In this document: one piece after another, positions 26,615-38,806 of the stretch | How positions within the stretch are numbered: position 1 is the first letter of the stretch | Layout: each line of letters opens with the position of its first letter | NCBI GenBank assembly: GCA_921293015.1 | Contig: OV121091.1 | Coordinates: forward strand, 33,836,839-33,900,838 | DNA: 64,000 nucleotides | Origin: Phorcus lineatus | Taxonomy: Eukaryota > Mollusca > Gastropoda > Trochida > Trochidae | Reading direction: 5' to 3' | Notes under the pieces: model-generated | The model's database searches: none | What the model was told of the DNA's origin: nothing | What the model saw: the letters and a program-made list of their open reading frames with translations, nothing else | Position numbers and translations under genes: made by a program

Positions 26615-28974
26615 GGCATCCACAACGAACAATTGTTAGGAATTTGTAAGATGTTGACACTGAGTAACAAGATTAAATATCCTGTATATGTCTTCGTTCC
26701 CATGTTGATAGTCAAGCAAGTAAGATTATAGAACGTTAGGAATCTACTGTTGAACCAAGACGGTAGATCTGTGACTGGTCTTCAGCAATGACTGACAAAT
26801 TATATTTCCCTATAGTCGAAAGAGACCCATAACAATGCAGTTTAACTGTAGCTTTACGGGCCCATAAATATGCGAATAATACCCATCCACCGGTAGTAGG
26901 TGTAGGGTTTCTTGTTCTGACAAAATGTGACATAGACCATTCGTCTCCTTCACTGGTCACATGACATCCTAATGTCGATCTCATTGGACAGAGTTGGCTT
27001 ATGCTTCGTCTGATAAAAGGGTCAGGGCCAAGGGGTCATTATGTAGCATAAGCCTTGTAGACTTTCACGAATGACTGCGGCTGATAGGTCCCCGTATACC
27101 CAGTGTGACTGCAAGATGCTTTAGAGACACAGTGTGGTTTACGAGATCCCTGTATGCATCTAAGGCAACGACATAGAAACTGTGGTCCATATCGTGCATA
27201 TTTCATGTTAGCACATTTCTGTTAACCAAATATTTCGGATTGAAGTTTTCCGTAAAGCATGAAGATCACACATCAACATTGCTTGCTGACATATCACACT
27301 AGGAAATACTTGTAGACCTTTAGTGGAACCTGATTGTAAACAATTGAATAGCCGAACTATAGTTCACAACATTTTTACTTTAAAAGCAGTGTGCAAACTG
27401 TAATTTATATAACACGTCATTGAAAGTATTTGCATCTAAAAATAGCACCATTATGGCAAGACCGTTGATTTCGAGATCATTCCTTCAACACCACGACATT
27501 TCAATTGGTGAAAAAACACATGCTAAGCATTCATGAAGAGTTAGCCGTCAGCGATACCAGGCCTAAGTGTGATATATATCAGGATATTGTAGCATCTCTG
27601 CGGATACAGAAACGCTGATGTAACAGGATGAAGTTAAAGTGACCAATGGTCATTGATTCCTGACCTTTTTAAATCTTTCGAATCGTGACCTTGTTGCGAT
27701 TTTACAGGTGGTGCTGCAAACGAAAGAAGTCATTGATCCACTACTGCTCTCCTTCGGTTTTACTTTCCGCTAAGCTTTCTATCCTCGGGTTTTACAATCC
27801 CATGCATAATATCTTTCTCGTCGATTTATCCATAACATGCGTAATAATTGTCGAATAGATTAATACTTGCTGTTGAAAATTTACCACCAGACATCTTTGA
27901 AAAAATCCACCTTCATCTGTGAAGCGAGGAATCGTGCGAATTTAAGGTAACGTTAAGGCTTGAGCGCAATCTCATTAAACTATGATATATAATTCGCACA
28001 TGTTATTGAAATACACCATCAGAATTTTCTCTAAAGATCCCGGGCATTCAGCTTGACTTGGATGTCCCGGTGACCTGTGGCCCAGAAATGATCCAATACT
28101 ACACCGCACAGCGCTGAATCACCCCCACTGTACAACGTTGTCGATGTTCGGAGTTTGATCTATGCCCCTTTTAGTGTTATATATAATGCCTTTCATTAAA
28201 AAAAAATCAGAGGAAAATAATTTATGATGAAAAGATTGACTATCTTCTTTGCATGACTTAACATTATTTTCCTTGAAAATAAAAAGAAAGATTTAATGTT
28301 GATGCTACAATTTGCTCTAAATCTATCTCCTTTTTTACTTGTGTGTAATAGCATCTCATGTAGCCCAAATTGTTATATAGAAACGCAAGAAACCTTTTTA
28401 TTAACTAAGATTCGACTTATTCCATTGACTTTAATTACTTCACGGAAAATTATTCAACATCAACTGTTAGACCAGAACTCACAAAAGAATTATCAGAATG
28501 CCCTCTGATATGAATTTTTTAAGTTAGATGCGTTTCAAACACGAAAAACCAATTCAGTTGAATTCAATGACTCGTCGTGTGTTTGTAATGTGAGTGCCCG
28601 TTCCTACCTACCTAGGCTGCATGGGTTCATTGTTTGATTCAGTTGACGCCTAGCCTGTGAAGCAGCATGGACTGTATGACCTCAGGTAGCTAAGATTATG
28701 AACAGGTTGACCTAAATATTCAATCAATTGCCCAAGTAGGTTTGAAAACAACACATCCGATAAATGTAAGTAGCACATGCAAAAAAAAATAATGGAATAT
28801 AATGACTAGTCTGTAAAAAGTATACGTCATTCATTTGAAGAAGTTGGTACCAAAATTACAAAGCTACGGGCTGTCAGACACTTCTTGTTTCGTCATAATT
28901 ATAACTTGTAAAACCTTTTTTTTCTTTTCTGCCAGCTTAGCTTAAAGAAGCCACGAAAACATAGTTGTCAAGAC

Positions 28975-31900
28975 ATGGACCCCGTTCTGAACCAAGTGCG
29001 AGAATTCTACACGTCACTGGCAGTGAACTGTAACTTTGTGTGCAACATCAACCACTGGGACCTCACCCCGGAAGTGAACGAAATCATCTCCCATCTACAC
29101 CCTGACGTCACAAACAGGTACTCTGACGGCAATAGAGAACACATAACACGTGGTCGCTGCTCTTGAAACATGGATTAAGATACTCTAATAAGACCAATGG
29201 CAACAAATGGGACTTGACATTTTGGCCTTATGTCAGTTTCTCAAAGTTATTATGCTGGAAGATCTATAGATTATGTATGTACTTAAATGGCTTATTTCTA
29301 AACTTATTGTTCCTGTAATTATAACACTTATTGATAAAGCTCCTATACAAAGAACATTTACTATAGCTCAATCTTAAATGAGTTTGTCATTGCACGCATT
29401 ATCTAAGAACCATCGTAATTAGTAAAGATAAAGCCATCTGCTCTGTATCTCAGTTGGCTATCTATAATTCATTTTATAAATGGTCACAGGGTCACCATAT
29501 GAGCTGCCACCAAACCCATTAATAATAATGCTCATCACCTGAGGCACTGTACACAAAATATTAGGTTTTTAAGCATTTTGCTTCTGGAGAAGAAGATGAC
29601 AATATATGTTTTAGGGTCTAGTCCCCGTGGTCAATATTAGGGATTACAGATTCACCAAAACTATAAATTAGAATCCAAATTGAATGAGGAGTCCGTATTC
29701 AAGGTTTCAGCTTTCTAGGCCTATAGCTTCTGGAGAAGAAGACAAAAAAAGGTTTCTGTGGCTCTTATTAGGGTTCACCGGGTGACCAAATCTATGAATT
29801 AGAATTCCCGTCAACGAAGGAGTCTTTACACAAGGTTTTAGCTTTCTAGTCGTTTTGTTATTGGAGAAAAAAGATGAAAATATTTTGTAGGGCGTGGTCC
29901 CTGTGGCCTGAATTAGGGGTCCAAGGGTTACTAAATCTATAAATCAAAACCTTCATTACTCAAGAAGTCTGTACACAGGAGATTTCCTGAGTCAATGGTT
30001 CTGGAGAAGAAGGTAAAAAGGTAAAAATAGGTAAAGGTTTTCGGACAGACGGACGGACGGACCGACGCCGGACGCCATGCCATAAGCCCATCGGGTCTTT
30101 CAAGCAAGATTAACTAACAAATCAAGATTTCAGAGTTATGTGTTAACGTTAACAAAAAACAAGGGCAGACCAAACTTACAACTTCACTGTCTATTCATAC
30201 AAGGAAAATTTGACAGATAAAAGTGTATCATCTGCTCTATGATTCAGGTATTATGGAACCGGTTTGACTGTTCCTGAGCACATCGAAGGGAAGCGGATTC
30301 TTGACATTGGGTGTGGGTCAGGAACCCTCGTGTTCATTCTCAGCAAATTCGTTGGGCCAACCGGAAGTGTGGTTGGCGTCGATATAACGCCCAGTCTTGT
30401 ACGTGGTGCCTTTCCTTTATACGAAATAGAGTTAATTGTATGTTTTGTTCTTAAGAGATAGGATATTACCTATGTCCCGGTCACATAAAATCGCCATTAC
30501 ATTTTGAATGTAACAGGCTGAATTATATAACGTTTTAGTTATTAGTTGTTATGTATTCAACTTCAGCCTGCGCCTATAAGTGACCTTACTTAACTTTAAC
30601 TTAACCTTTTGAAAATTCATTAACGATTCGATGGTAAAGACTTTAATTTGCCTCTTATCAATTATCCATGTTTGAAAAAAAATGATCTTCCATATGTACG
30701 AGTGTTCAAATAATGAGTTTCGTTACATCTGGTAACCATTCTTTCCCCAGGTTGCAGTTTGTATGAATCATGAAGGTTACCACAGCAGCCATTGGGAGTT
30801 CGACAAGAAAAATACTGAGTTTCAAATGGGAAATGCAAAGAATCTCAACAAATTTCCGGAAAAAAGCTTTGACATCGTGGTGTAGGTCACCGTATTTGTC
30901 TGATTGTTTTCGTCGCGTTCTGTCTTTGAAATAATAGAATAATATCAGAGATAGAATATTGATGAGTAATATCGCATTAAAGTGACACAGAGTAAGTTTC
31001 AATTTTTTTATGTCGCTTAATCAATAACCAATACACTACGTGCCCTGCGTAAAGTTCAAATCATGTTGAAATAACTGCATTTTCATAACTTAAGTGCCAA
31101 AATTATGATATTTACGTGTTTTTAATCATTATCGACAAACGGCAATATAAATGTTACGAGGTTGAGTCATTACAAACATGAGGCTTTACTAAAACCGTGT
31201 TATAACCATACTATCACACCTTTGACTTAAATATGTCATAAAGATGATAAGGGAACATGATTATCCAGATATACTTACACTTTGCACTGATTGCCAAGCA
31301 TCGTTCAAACATTAATTTTGACGATTATCTAATTTATGAAATATGATAATTCTCACAAGTATATCTCCAGACCCGCAGAACAGTTCGAGGTTAACCGTTA
31401 TTTATGTACATTTTAATATACCTAATAAATCATAAAACAGCTATGAAAGGTGTAAGTAAAGGTTATGTGAAAACAAATTACGTGTTCCAGCTGTAACGGT
31501 CTGATTGCACTGGTTTCTGAGAAGAATAAAGTCTTTGAGGAAGCTTTCCGATTGCTGAAAGTAAGTTCAAAATGTTTCATACATGGAACCACGGCCTGTG
31601 AGTAAGTGCCTGCCTAAGATTAATTTAGGTTGTGTCCTCTATCCAGAGATTAGAGATTAGAGATAACCATATTATTTGATGTGGTAAACTTTTAGTCGTT
31701 TTACTGTTTCATTTTTCATACCATTCTATTGACAACACATTATTCCCTAAACAAATAATTATTTTGAAATAGCCTAATCGGTGAACTCATTAAGATTAAG
31801 AGGTTACACCCGACAAAAGTATTTAAGAGTACATGATAGGGCTGTGCTTGTTTGGCATGTCAAAGAAACGATTATATATCTATTGTGATTAATAAATAAA

Positions 31901-34900
31901 CAGTTCGCTAAATTATTATATCAATTCATTACTTAATTGTTTTCACGAACAGCATAATATTTATTCAATATCTAATTATCATTTCTATAAACTACCTTTG
32001 TACTGTATTTCCAGGACGGAGGAGAGTTTTACCTCAGCGACGTGTATGCGGAGAACCCACCACCTCCTGAGTTGCAGGACACGCGAGCCTGGGGTGAGAC
32101 AAGGATGATTATGAACCGAATCAATCTCTTTGAAATAGGGATAACCAGAGACAAGGACAAATTATACCCGAATCAATCTCTTTCAAATCAGAGAGAACCG
32201 AACACATGGGCAGTTATACCCGAATCAATCTCTTTCAAATGAGAGAGAATTAGAGACAAAGATAAATTTATATAAACGTATCAATTTCTTTAAAATCAGG
32301 GAGAACCTATTACTCTTAACGCGCTGCGTTTCTATGTACTGCTCCATACTAGAGAGGCCATATCAGGTGGTCTTGTCTTGCCTGACCTTTCACAGGTTCA
32401 AACACAGTCCCGTTAAATTCAAAGGGACTTGTATTGTCGGAAATAAAAGTCTAGCAAAAAAAGCTGAGTCATTTGTTAAGCCTAAATCGGTCCCCAAGAT
32501 TTGACTTAAACTTTCATTACAAGATCGCATGGCGTTCCTCTGAAAATCAGCTTAGATTCAAGTTGTAACTATTTTCAACATTACGCACTCCTGTAGTTAG
32601 TAACAAATCGTTCAGTTGGCCGTTTCACCTCGTCACTTATGGCTGGAATTCAAAGGTCACTCGACAAGAGCCCTAAAGAGATGTCCTCAGATCAAAAACG
32701 CATGATGAAATTTATCGATTGAGTTTCTAAGTGGTTCCTCCTTATTCGATGATACTTTGCTTTTGTTCAGACAAGCTGTTAACTTGATTCCAGATTTGGG
32801 TGTCTTAGGCTCTCAGCTAGTGGACGAGTTCAATCTGTCAGCCCAGAAAGCAGGATTTACAGAGCCCTATCTGACATTTGCAGCTCCTGTCGAACTCAGT
32901 GCGAGTTATAAGGCTAAACTTGGTGAGTTAAAGTTATTGTAACATAAAGATAAAAGTGAGAAAATGATTGTAGCCATGGCGTTAAGGCATTATATTTTGA
33001 GCTAAGACATTGCAGTTAGAGCAACGTCTTTGTACTTTTGTTCAAAAACGAAGTTCTTTAGAGCCATGATGTTGTTCTTTTGGTCAAAGACTTTGTTCGT
33101 TAGATCCATGATGTTGTACAATTAATGCAAGACACTGTACTTTTAGCCGCGACATTGTAGTTTGAGCAGTGAGTTTGTTATCTAAGCCATAACGTTGTAT
33201 TTTAGAGCAAAGACGTAGGTCTTTCCAACCATGATGTTGTACGGTTTCAGCAGAATAGAGCATCAACTGCAAAACTTAAGGACAGTGACCTGTATAGAAG
33301 TGTCTTGTTTCAGGTGGTAGACGATACTGTGGAGCTGGTAACCGGATGTTCCGTCTTGGCGAGGTTTCAAAACGAGGCCCTGCTTCAGTGACCTATAAAG
33401 GAAACATTAAAGGTCATGAAAATGAGTTCAAGTGGGATGTTAATATTACATTTAAGGTAAAATAATGTCGAACAACCAATTTATTTACCTATTACGAAAC
33501 AATAACATTTTATATTGATGTTCAAGTTTTGTGTAAATGAGAAAGTGACGTTTTGGTATGAGTTCTCATAAACCTGTGTATCTTGGCCCTTGTGGCGAGA
33601 CGATATATCCCGATTCCAGTTTTATTAGGCGGGACAAAATATCATGGAAGAAATGCCAAGGAACCTGCGAGACGATTATCATCACGATACAGTGCATGCG
33701 ATACAATACCTATTACGACTCTCTACAGTTTAAAGATGAATACATAGGGCATAGAAAAGTAATTTTATTTCGTAGCTACCAGTTTGTCATGAATGTTACT
33801 TGAAGGGAAATAATATTTTTAGAGAGACTCTGAAATTGCAAATAAACTATCAGAAGTATCAGTAAATTTCTGTTTGTCTAATCACCGTAATCTCTAAAAT
33901 ATCATATATACTTATTTTTTTCATAGTCATTTGTTTGAAATAAATTATGTTAACAGCATCAGGATAAGGTGTCTCTTACGGTGATACATCGATATGTCGT
34001 GAATCTTCACGATATAAATATCCTGATATGTTGTGTGAATTTGTTTTGTATCGATGCACTCGTATCGCGTAGAAGACGATGCAAACATCGATACTGTCGA
34101 TGAATCGTTACATCACTTAGTTCCCATATGATTTATAATGGGTACCTGAAAACAGGAAAAGTATAGATCTATGTAGTAGCGAAGCCCTTGATAAGTATTA
34201 ACTAAAATAAAATTTCTTCAGGGCAATAATACAAAATTGTGGGCTAAGAGCATGCAATGAGCATGGATAATGCGCACTATAAATGAACCGACTGAGTTAT
34301 CATTTGGATGCTAATTGACTCAGATTAGTGACAAGTAAACTGCCATGATTTTGCTATTAAAAAAACGAAGACTGACTAGCGTGTATCATTGAGTTACCAT
34401 GATTCTGATAACTTTTCTAAAGCGGACAAAAATAACATTATTGGTCGATAGTGTTTGATTGGTCATGCATATAGTTACTGTGCGTGTGATTATGATGCAG
34501 AATTTCTGCTTCTGAACATTAATTCATTTGCTTTATCATCAGTGAAAACAAGCAAATGTACTATTTCTCGCTTGTTGGATGAATGTGCAAATCTAGTAGG
34601 TATATTGAACTTTTATCAGTACATACGAGGGGAAGTCAATAAGGTCATAGAAGTGGATATAAAACAAAAGCCAATTTTTGTGATATAGATTTTATTTGCA
34701 ATACAACTTCCCTGGACCTCAATGCATTTTCCATTTGTCTTAAAGACTGTTTATTCCCTGGCGATGAAAGTCTTCTGACTGGCCAGCCCCAGCTCACCAC
34801 TGGATTCAACTCTCTGGTGTTGATCTTGTGCATTTAAGTTTTGTGGCACCCATCTTGCAGACACCTTGCATGTGCAAGTGTGCATGAATAATGGGGTAAA

Positions 34901-36737
34901 TTCCACACTCTTAATTTATCTCGTTCAACTTTATTTTATGATTGGACAACCATAATGTCTGAAATGGCTTCAACAGGCCTTCATGACCGTGGGTCGTCGT
35001 CCAAGGAGCTGCCCTCCCGCTTAAACTAAGCTGATCAATTTGTAACAGTAGAGGGGCATCTTTCCAATACACATTGGTCAAAGGTTTATGTATTTCGCTC
35101 GCATACACCCCTTCTTTCGAAGGAAATCTCATAACCGCACAATGGTCAGTTTTAGAACTTTCAATATAAATGATCGGTAAGGGTTGTTTAACCTGAAAAC
35201 TGACATCAGGGAGGTATAAATACTCACTTCTGTGAACTTATTGACATCCCCTCGTACGAAGTTTGGCACGTATCGAAGCCATCTTATGAAAGATACGTCA
35301 CATTAATGTGCCTTCGTAACAATTATTGAAAACTACACACTAAGACATTGGAACAAAGTATTTATTCATTACATTAACTTGTACTTTCTGTAAAAATTGC
35401 CTAGAAGATATTTAATATGTTTATATTGAGATGTCAACTTGTTCAGAATTTTCGAGTAAGATTGAAAAATGACAACCTCCAAACCAATTGACACTTCAAA
35501 CTTGACAATGTTTGGATTGCATCAGTTTATCACTGTTTGCCTTAAGATTTATTTTTATATCAAGACTTAAACACAAAATATATCTTTTCAGGAGTTCCCA
35601 AACTACTTTAGGATGTTTACGAAATAGAATGGTGCATGGAACAAAATCATGACAGAGCTAGTTACTTACTGAGATATACTAAAACCTCCACGTAGCACTA
35701 ATATTTTAAAGAAGCATTCATAAAATACTTAATAACAGATTCGCTCTATCCATTACCAGCTACCAGATCTACCTCCTTATGGCCAAAATGAAAACTCGAC
35801 AGCGTTTGGTTTGCTTTTTGTACTTACATATCGGTTTACTACCACCACAGGTTCATGTTGGCAAATAATAACACTGTACGTTCCAGACTGGAGAGGCTGT
35901 AACCGTTGACGGAGAGCTGGCCACTATCTTGTCAAACACTCGATTTAGAGACGTCTTCAGTATCTCTGACGTGTCCGGATCTGTCGTCACTCAAAGGGTG
36001 GGTAAACATGTGTACAATGAGATGTTCATGTTCAGAAACAACCACTACTTGTCGATGAGATAACACCATTTATGAAGTTTGGCCTATTTGACTCCAACAG
36101 CATACTGTGTGTCCCTTTAACATGTTATTGACAAATGAATCCTTTCTTAAACAAGCTTGGTACGATTTTACGTGATGTGGTTTTAGATTTTGTGAAAGTC
36201 AATATGTGAGAAAGAAAGGTTTAACGTATCGATGGCCGCCAGTCAAAGGAACACAGGTTTATTATCTCAATTGGGATCTGTAAGCTTGATACCAAATGTA
36301 TTGTTTTGAAGAACAGAATGGGATTGTTCATCCTGCTGCATCAGCATATTTGAATACGCAAAACACCTTCAGCACCATGGTATTTAGCAGGCCTAATTAA
36401 TCGTAACGGTATTGCTCGTTATTCGTAGTTATATTTTGCTTGCGAATTATTCAGCCGAAGAAACGTTTTATACTAGGAGATTCAATTATCAAACATATAT
36501 TTTGACTCGAATTGATCTGTCGGCGGAGTATTACCACCCTTGCTAGATTGGAGTCGTTTTGCAGGCACTTTACACACATAAGAATAGGAAACTTTGGCCT
36601 GATAGGAGTTGAAGGAGCTCTGTGGATTGTTTTATATAATCAATATTAATTTGTTACAGGCACAGAATCCTTTCAAATATTTGGACACCAGGTCGTCCCA
36701 GAATAAACCAGTTCCATGTGTCTTTACCCTGGAGTGA
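28975..36737 (+). CDS. Arsenite methyltransferase (AS3MT)-like SAM-dependent methyltransferase, complete, nine exons, missing key cysteines
   Basis: Exons: 28975-29117, 30248-30398, 30751-30881, 31491-31560, 32015-32093, 32794-32922, 33314-33456, 35887-35997, 36660-36737 (TGA 36735-36737); 1035 bases, 344 residues, all phases consistent. Human AS3MT is 375 residues. Collinear landmarks: RYYGTGLTVPEH (48-59), SAM motif I ILDIGCGSG (65-73), acidic GVDIT (91-95), FDIVV (138-142), GGEFYLSDVY (167-176), GHENEF and DVNITFK. AS3MT uses SAM to methylate arsenite through Cys32, 61, 156 and 206. Here Cys32 is kept (C23) but the others are T52, G145 and G194, and the Cys-rich C-terminus is absent. Substrate is therefore uncertain: a methyltransferase fold is clear, arsenic methylation is doubtful. 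The first coding exon begins at a strong acceptor (28935) and is open in frame upstream of the ATG, so the N-terminus may extend into an unseen exon. Introns carry several mobile elements. Confidence 0.9.
29440..30112 (-). mobile_element. Second type of satellite-plus-microsatellite element, reverse orientation, in intron 1 of the AS3MT-like gene
   Basis: About four diverged tandem units, with tggagaag at 29584, 29731, 29872 and 30002 (periods about 147, 141, 130), each reading roughly agggt...ccaaa.ctataaat...gaggagtc..tacacaaggtttt. They end in a GGAC microsatellite (30050-30064) and gccggacgccatgccataag. Read on the minus strand this is a conserved end, then GTCY repeats, then tandem units: the same plan as the elements at 11070 and 49129 but with unrelated unit sequence. 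Both outer borders are approximate. Confidence 0.65.
30977..31185 (+). mobile_element. TTAA MITE family, 5' half only (copy B)
   Basis: Starts ttaaagtgacacagagtaag, almost identical to the start of the copy at 59239, and stays alignable through cctgcgtaaagttcaaatc, aaaattatgat and gaggttgag. The 3' half seen in other copies is not recognised downstream. It lies in intron 3 of the AS3MT-like gene. The right border is approximate. Confidence 0.6.
32112..32315 (+). repeat. Short intronic tandem repeat, about 51-59 bp period, four units
   Basis: The motif ccgaatcaatctcttt recurs at 32116, 32168 and about 32219, with a degraded fourth copy at about 32277. Each is followed by agrgagaacc- or agagacaa-like sequence. 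It begins 18 bases after the exon-5 donor of the AS3MT-like gene. The first unit reads through in frame but is intronic by the donor and the family alignment. Confidence 0.75.
32985..33260 (+). repeat. Degenerate short tandem repeat in intron 6
   Basis: Imperfect repeats of roughly 25-30 bases, variants of gccatgatgttgtac followed by tttagagcaaagac, recur through this part of intron 6 of the AS3MT-like gene. They are too diverged to set unit borders. No coding potential. Confidence 0.45.
33980..34117. mobile_element. Hairpin-rich remnant with atcgata repeats, possibly a hAT end
   Basis: The sequence gtatcgatgca near 34050 is mirrored by tgcaaacatcgatac near 34080, and the block starts gtgatacatcgata and ends cgatgaatcgttacatcac. 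Ends reading gtgatgtaacgattcatcga are familiar from animal hAT-type elements, but the left end is poorly conserved. This is a weak call from pattern memory. Confidence 0.3.
34624..35256. mobile_element. TA-flanked mariner-derived element with decayed minus-strand transposase remnant
   Basis: The left end cgaggggaagtcaataa begins at 34626 and the right end ttattgacatcccctcg finishes at 35254, a 17-bp inverted repeat with one mismatch. Each end abuts TA (34624-34625, 35255-35256), the Tc1/mariner target-site duplication. On the minus strand, 35132 downwards reads EIHKPLTNVYWKDAP followed by a degraded basic segment, matching the N-terminal helix-turn-helix region of mariner/SETMAR-type transposases. 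No catalytic DDD region is intact. It lies in intron 7 of the AS3MT-like gene. Confidence 0.8.
36025..36120 (+). mobile_element. TTAA MITE family, 3' end only (copy C)
   Basis: The stretch cagaaacaaccactacttgt...aacaccatttatgaagtttgg...gactccaacagcatac...ccctttaa matches the 3' ends of the copies at 41568 and 59239, and ends in TTAA at 36117-36120. It lies 27 bases after the exon-8 donor of the AS3MT-like gene, so it is intronic. Confidence 0.65.
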
Positions 36738-37174
36738 ATACATTGCTATACCAGTCTAACGCAGCTAAAAATTCGACATGGGCCCCAGAAGTTTCCAAGA
36801 TATTTAAAGAGTTGTTCTATTACTCATATACTATTTTATTAGCCTGAAAAGCGGAGCTAGAATGAAAGGTGAAATTAGTTTGTAGTACAAATCCTTGGTG
36901 ATTTATATAGAATATAAAACTCTTATCAACAATCTGCATTTTTAGAAATGAGAGACTTTGATTCTAATTATTTCCGAAAATGATACTTCAACGGACACTC
37001 GTGTCCTGCAATCAGTTTGTTTTTATCTTAATCCACATAAAGCAGATAACATATCATCACGTTATTATCAATTGTTATCATACTTAATGAAATGCATGTT
37101 ATGATAGTCATAATTCAATGACTACGATATGAATAACATAAAGATGTTCAATTCAACATGTACCACCCATACAG

Positions 37175-37240
37175 AATACAGGCGAGGCGTTGGTAGAGGC
37201 ACTGCAAGAAGAAACTCAGGCGACTAGTGCCATCCGCTAG
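37175..37240 (+). other. Candidate alternative last exon of the AS3MT-like gene
   Basis: After the acceptor catacag, an open stretch of 21 codons (starting NTGEALVEAL) ends in TAG at 37238-37240. Its phase 0 start fits the phase 0 end of exon 8 (35997). AATAAA follows only 19 bases after the stop (37259-37264), whereas the preferred exon 9 has no close signal. There is no family similarity, so this is inference from splice phase and position. Confidence 0.3.
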
Positions 37241-37258
37241 ACGACCTTTTCACGTTTG

Positions 37259-37264
37259 AATAAA
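37259..37264 (+). promoter_or_regulatory. Candidate poly(A) signal for the AS3MT-like gene
   Basis: AATAAA about 520 bases after the TGA of exon 9, or 19 bases after the stop of the candidate alternative last exon. It is the first clear canonical signal recognised downstream of the gene. Confidence 0.4.
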
Positions 37265-38682
37265 CGCTGGAGGTGAACACACATGTCCATGTTAAATTGT
37301 TTACCTTAACTTAAGAAAAACAGATGATGCTAGAAAACCGAAAAATGAACCATCCTTGATTCAGATGTACACTATGTGATTGGTTTTACCTGTAATAAAC
37401 CCTCGTGATATAAAATGTTGTCAAAACAAAATGTTATGGTTATTTTCCAAAAATTCAGTTTGTTGTTTGGAACATGATTAAAATGCGAAGTGGCGTTTTG
37501 TTTGCACGTGAGTATTTTTAAATGAGTAACATTTTGAGTTTACTCCGATGGTGTTAATACTAGTTATACCTTCTTACAAAATTTAAACTCTGTTTCTATT
37601 GATTTTATTCTAATGGTATTAATTTAAAAAAGCATATTTAGAGATACGTGTTTGGTTACCCTTCTCCTTGTTTGTAGCTGTTTGATAAGTCAGTAACCAA
37701 CGTCATGGTCGTCCCTCGATATCACATTTCACACGTACCATGGTGTTCCAACTCGGTAAGTAACATTTACGTAACAAACGCCCAAACTGACGGCGTCTAT
37801 GTTAAGTAATTGGCGAGTAAATATAAGTACTATTTTTTGTAAAATTGTCAATTGAATCATGTTGAGGTGGTAATGAGGATCCAAACGAGCCTTAAGTTTA
37901 TAGCAAAATTGATAAGCAAAATGAAAACATGAACTTGCCAGCAATGCTGTTGCGTATGACCGAGCTAGTTAAGAATTCACACTGCATTTGTCTCACATGC
38001 AGTAAGCAGGGACAGGGAGATGGAAACTTTAACTTAGCGATTTCCTGGGGTAGTGCCAAAGATTTGGTTGATGTTAATTTGGGATGATGTTGGAGGTAGG
38101 ATGCTCCTGAGAAAATATTGCAGTTATTAATTGTTTTTAAACGCCTTAGTTTTCACAGAGAAAATTTCGAAAAGATATGAGCGCATATATATCAGAGTGT
38201 GTAGAGGAATAAAAATATAGCCACTCCCTAAATGGTATTTTTTCAAGGAATCTGTTTTCTATTTTGGATCATGAATAATAGGTTTTATCGATTTTCTTCC
38301 ATTTAATGCACTGATTGATACTGAACGATTTGGTGATGTATTTCACTTCGATAACTAACGGTTATATATCTTAGTCTTGAACATCAACAATACAAAGGCT
38401 GATGCGCTACCAAGACATTGGCTCCGTTTTAAAGGAGCATGATCTGTTTTAAAGTTTTCTTTATCAGCAGGTTATGGTCAATCTCATAATCTTGATCTAA
38501 CAAAGCTCTTCGCGAACCAGATACTTGCTTTGTTAACACACTACAACTGGTAAGGAAAAAGGTTAGTATCACATACATAAGACAACAAACGGGGAAATTA
38601 TGCGAATTATTACATGGTATAAGAAGAATCAACACATTTACAAATGGCGATTAATGTTGATATTTTTAAATACAATGTTTTT

Positions 38683-38806
38683 AATATAATATAATATAAT
38701 ATAATATAATATAATATAATATAATATAATATAATATAATATAATATAATATAATATAATAATATAATATAATATGATATAATATAATATAATATAATAT
38801 AATATA
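38683..38806. repeat. (ATAAT)n microsatellite
   Basis: About 24 near-perfect repeats of the pentamer taata/ataat with a few interruptions (one atgat near 38775). The minus-strand open frame across it, rich in Ile-Leu-Tyr-Tyr, is an artefact of the repeat. Confidence 0.95.

Larger units (their letters stand above)
20035..28935. other. Intergenic region between DLGAP and the AS3MT-like gene
   Basis: No recognisable protein-coding exon was found on either strand. It contains the inverted-repeat element at 23897-24198 and a full TTAA-type MITE at 26139-26614. From about 23500 onwards the base composition is somewhat less T-rich, but short frames such as 24784-25083 (-) and 26736-26984 (-) show no known motif. 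Any 5' non-coding exon of the AS3MT-like gene should lie here. Confidence 0.5.

Noticed and set aside
26736-26984. 82-codon minus-strand frame
   Set aside because: No known domain and no supporting neighbours.
30878-30887. Apparent stop (TAG) at the end of AS3MT-like exon 3
   Set aside because: The donor gtaggt at 30882 splices it out and joins phase 2 to the next exon, giving FDIVV-CNG in register with the family.
32771-32793. Earlier acceptor for AS3MT-like exon 6 at 32770
   Set aside because: In the phase demanded by exon 5 it reads into TGA; the acceptor at 32793 restores gap-free alignment to AS3MT.
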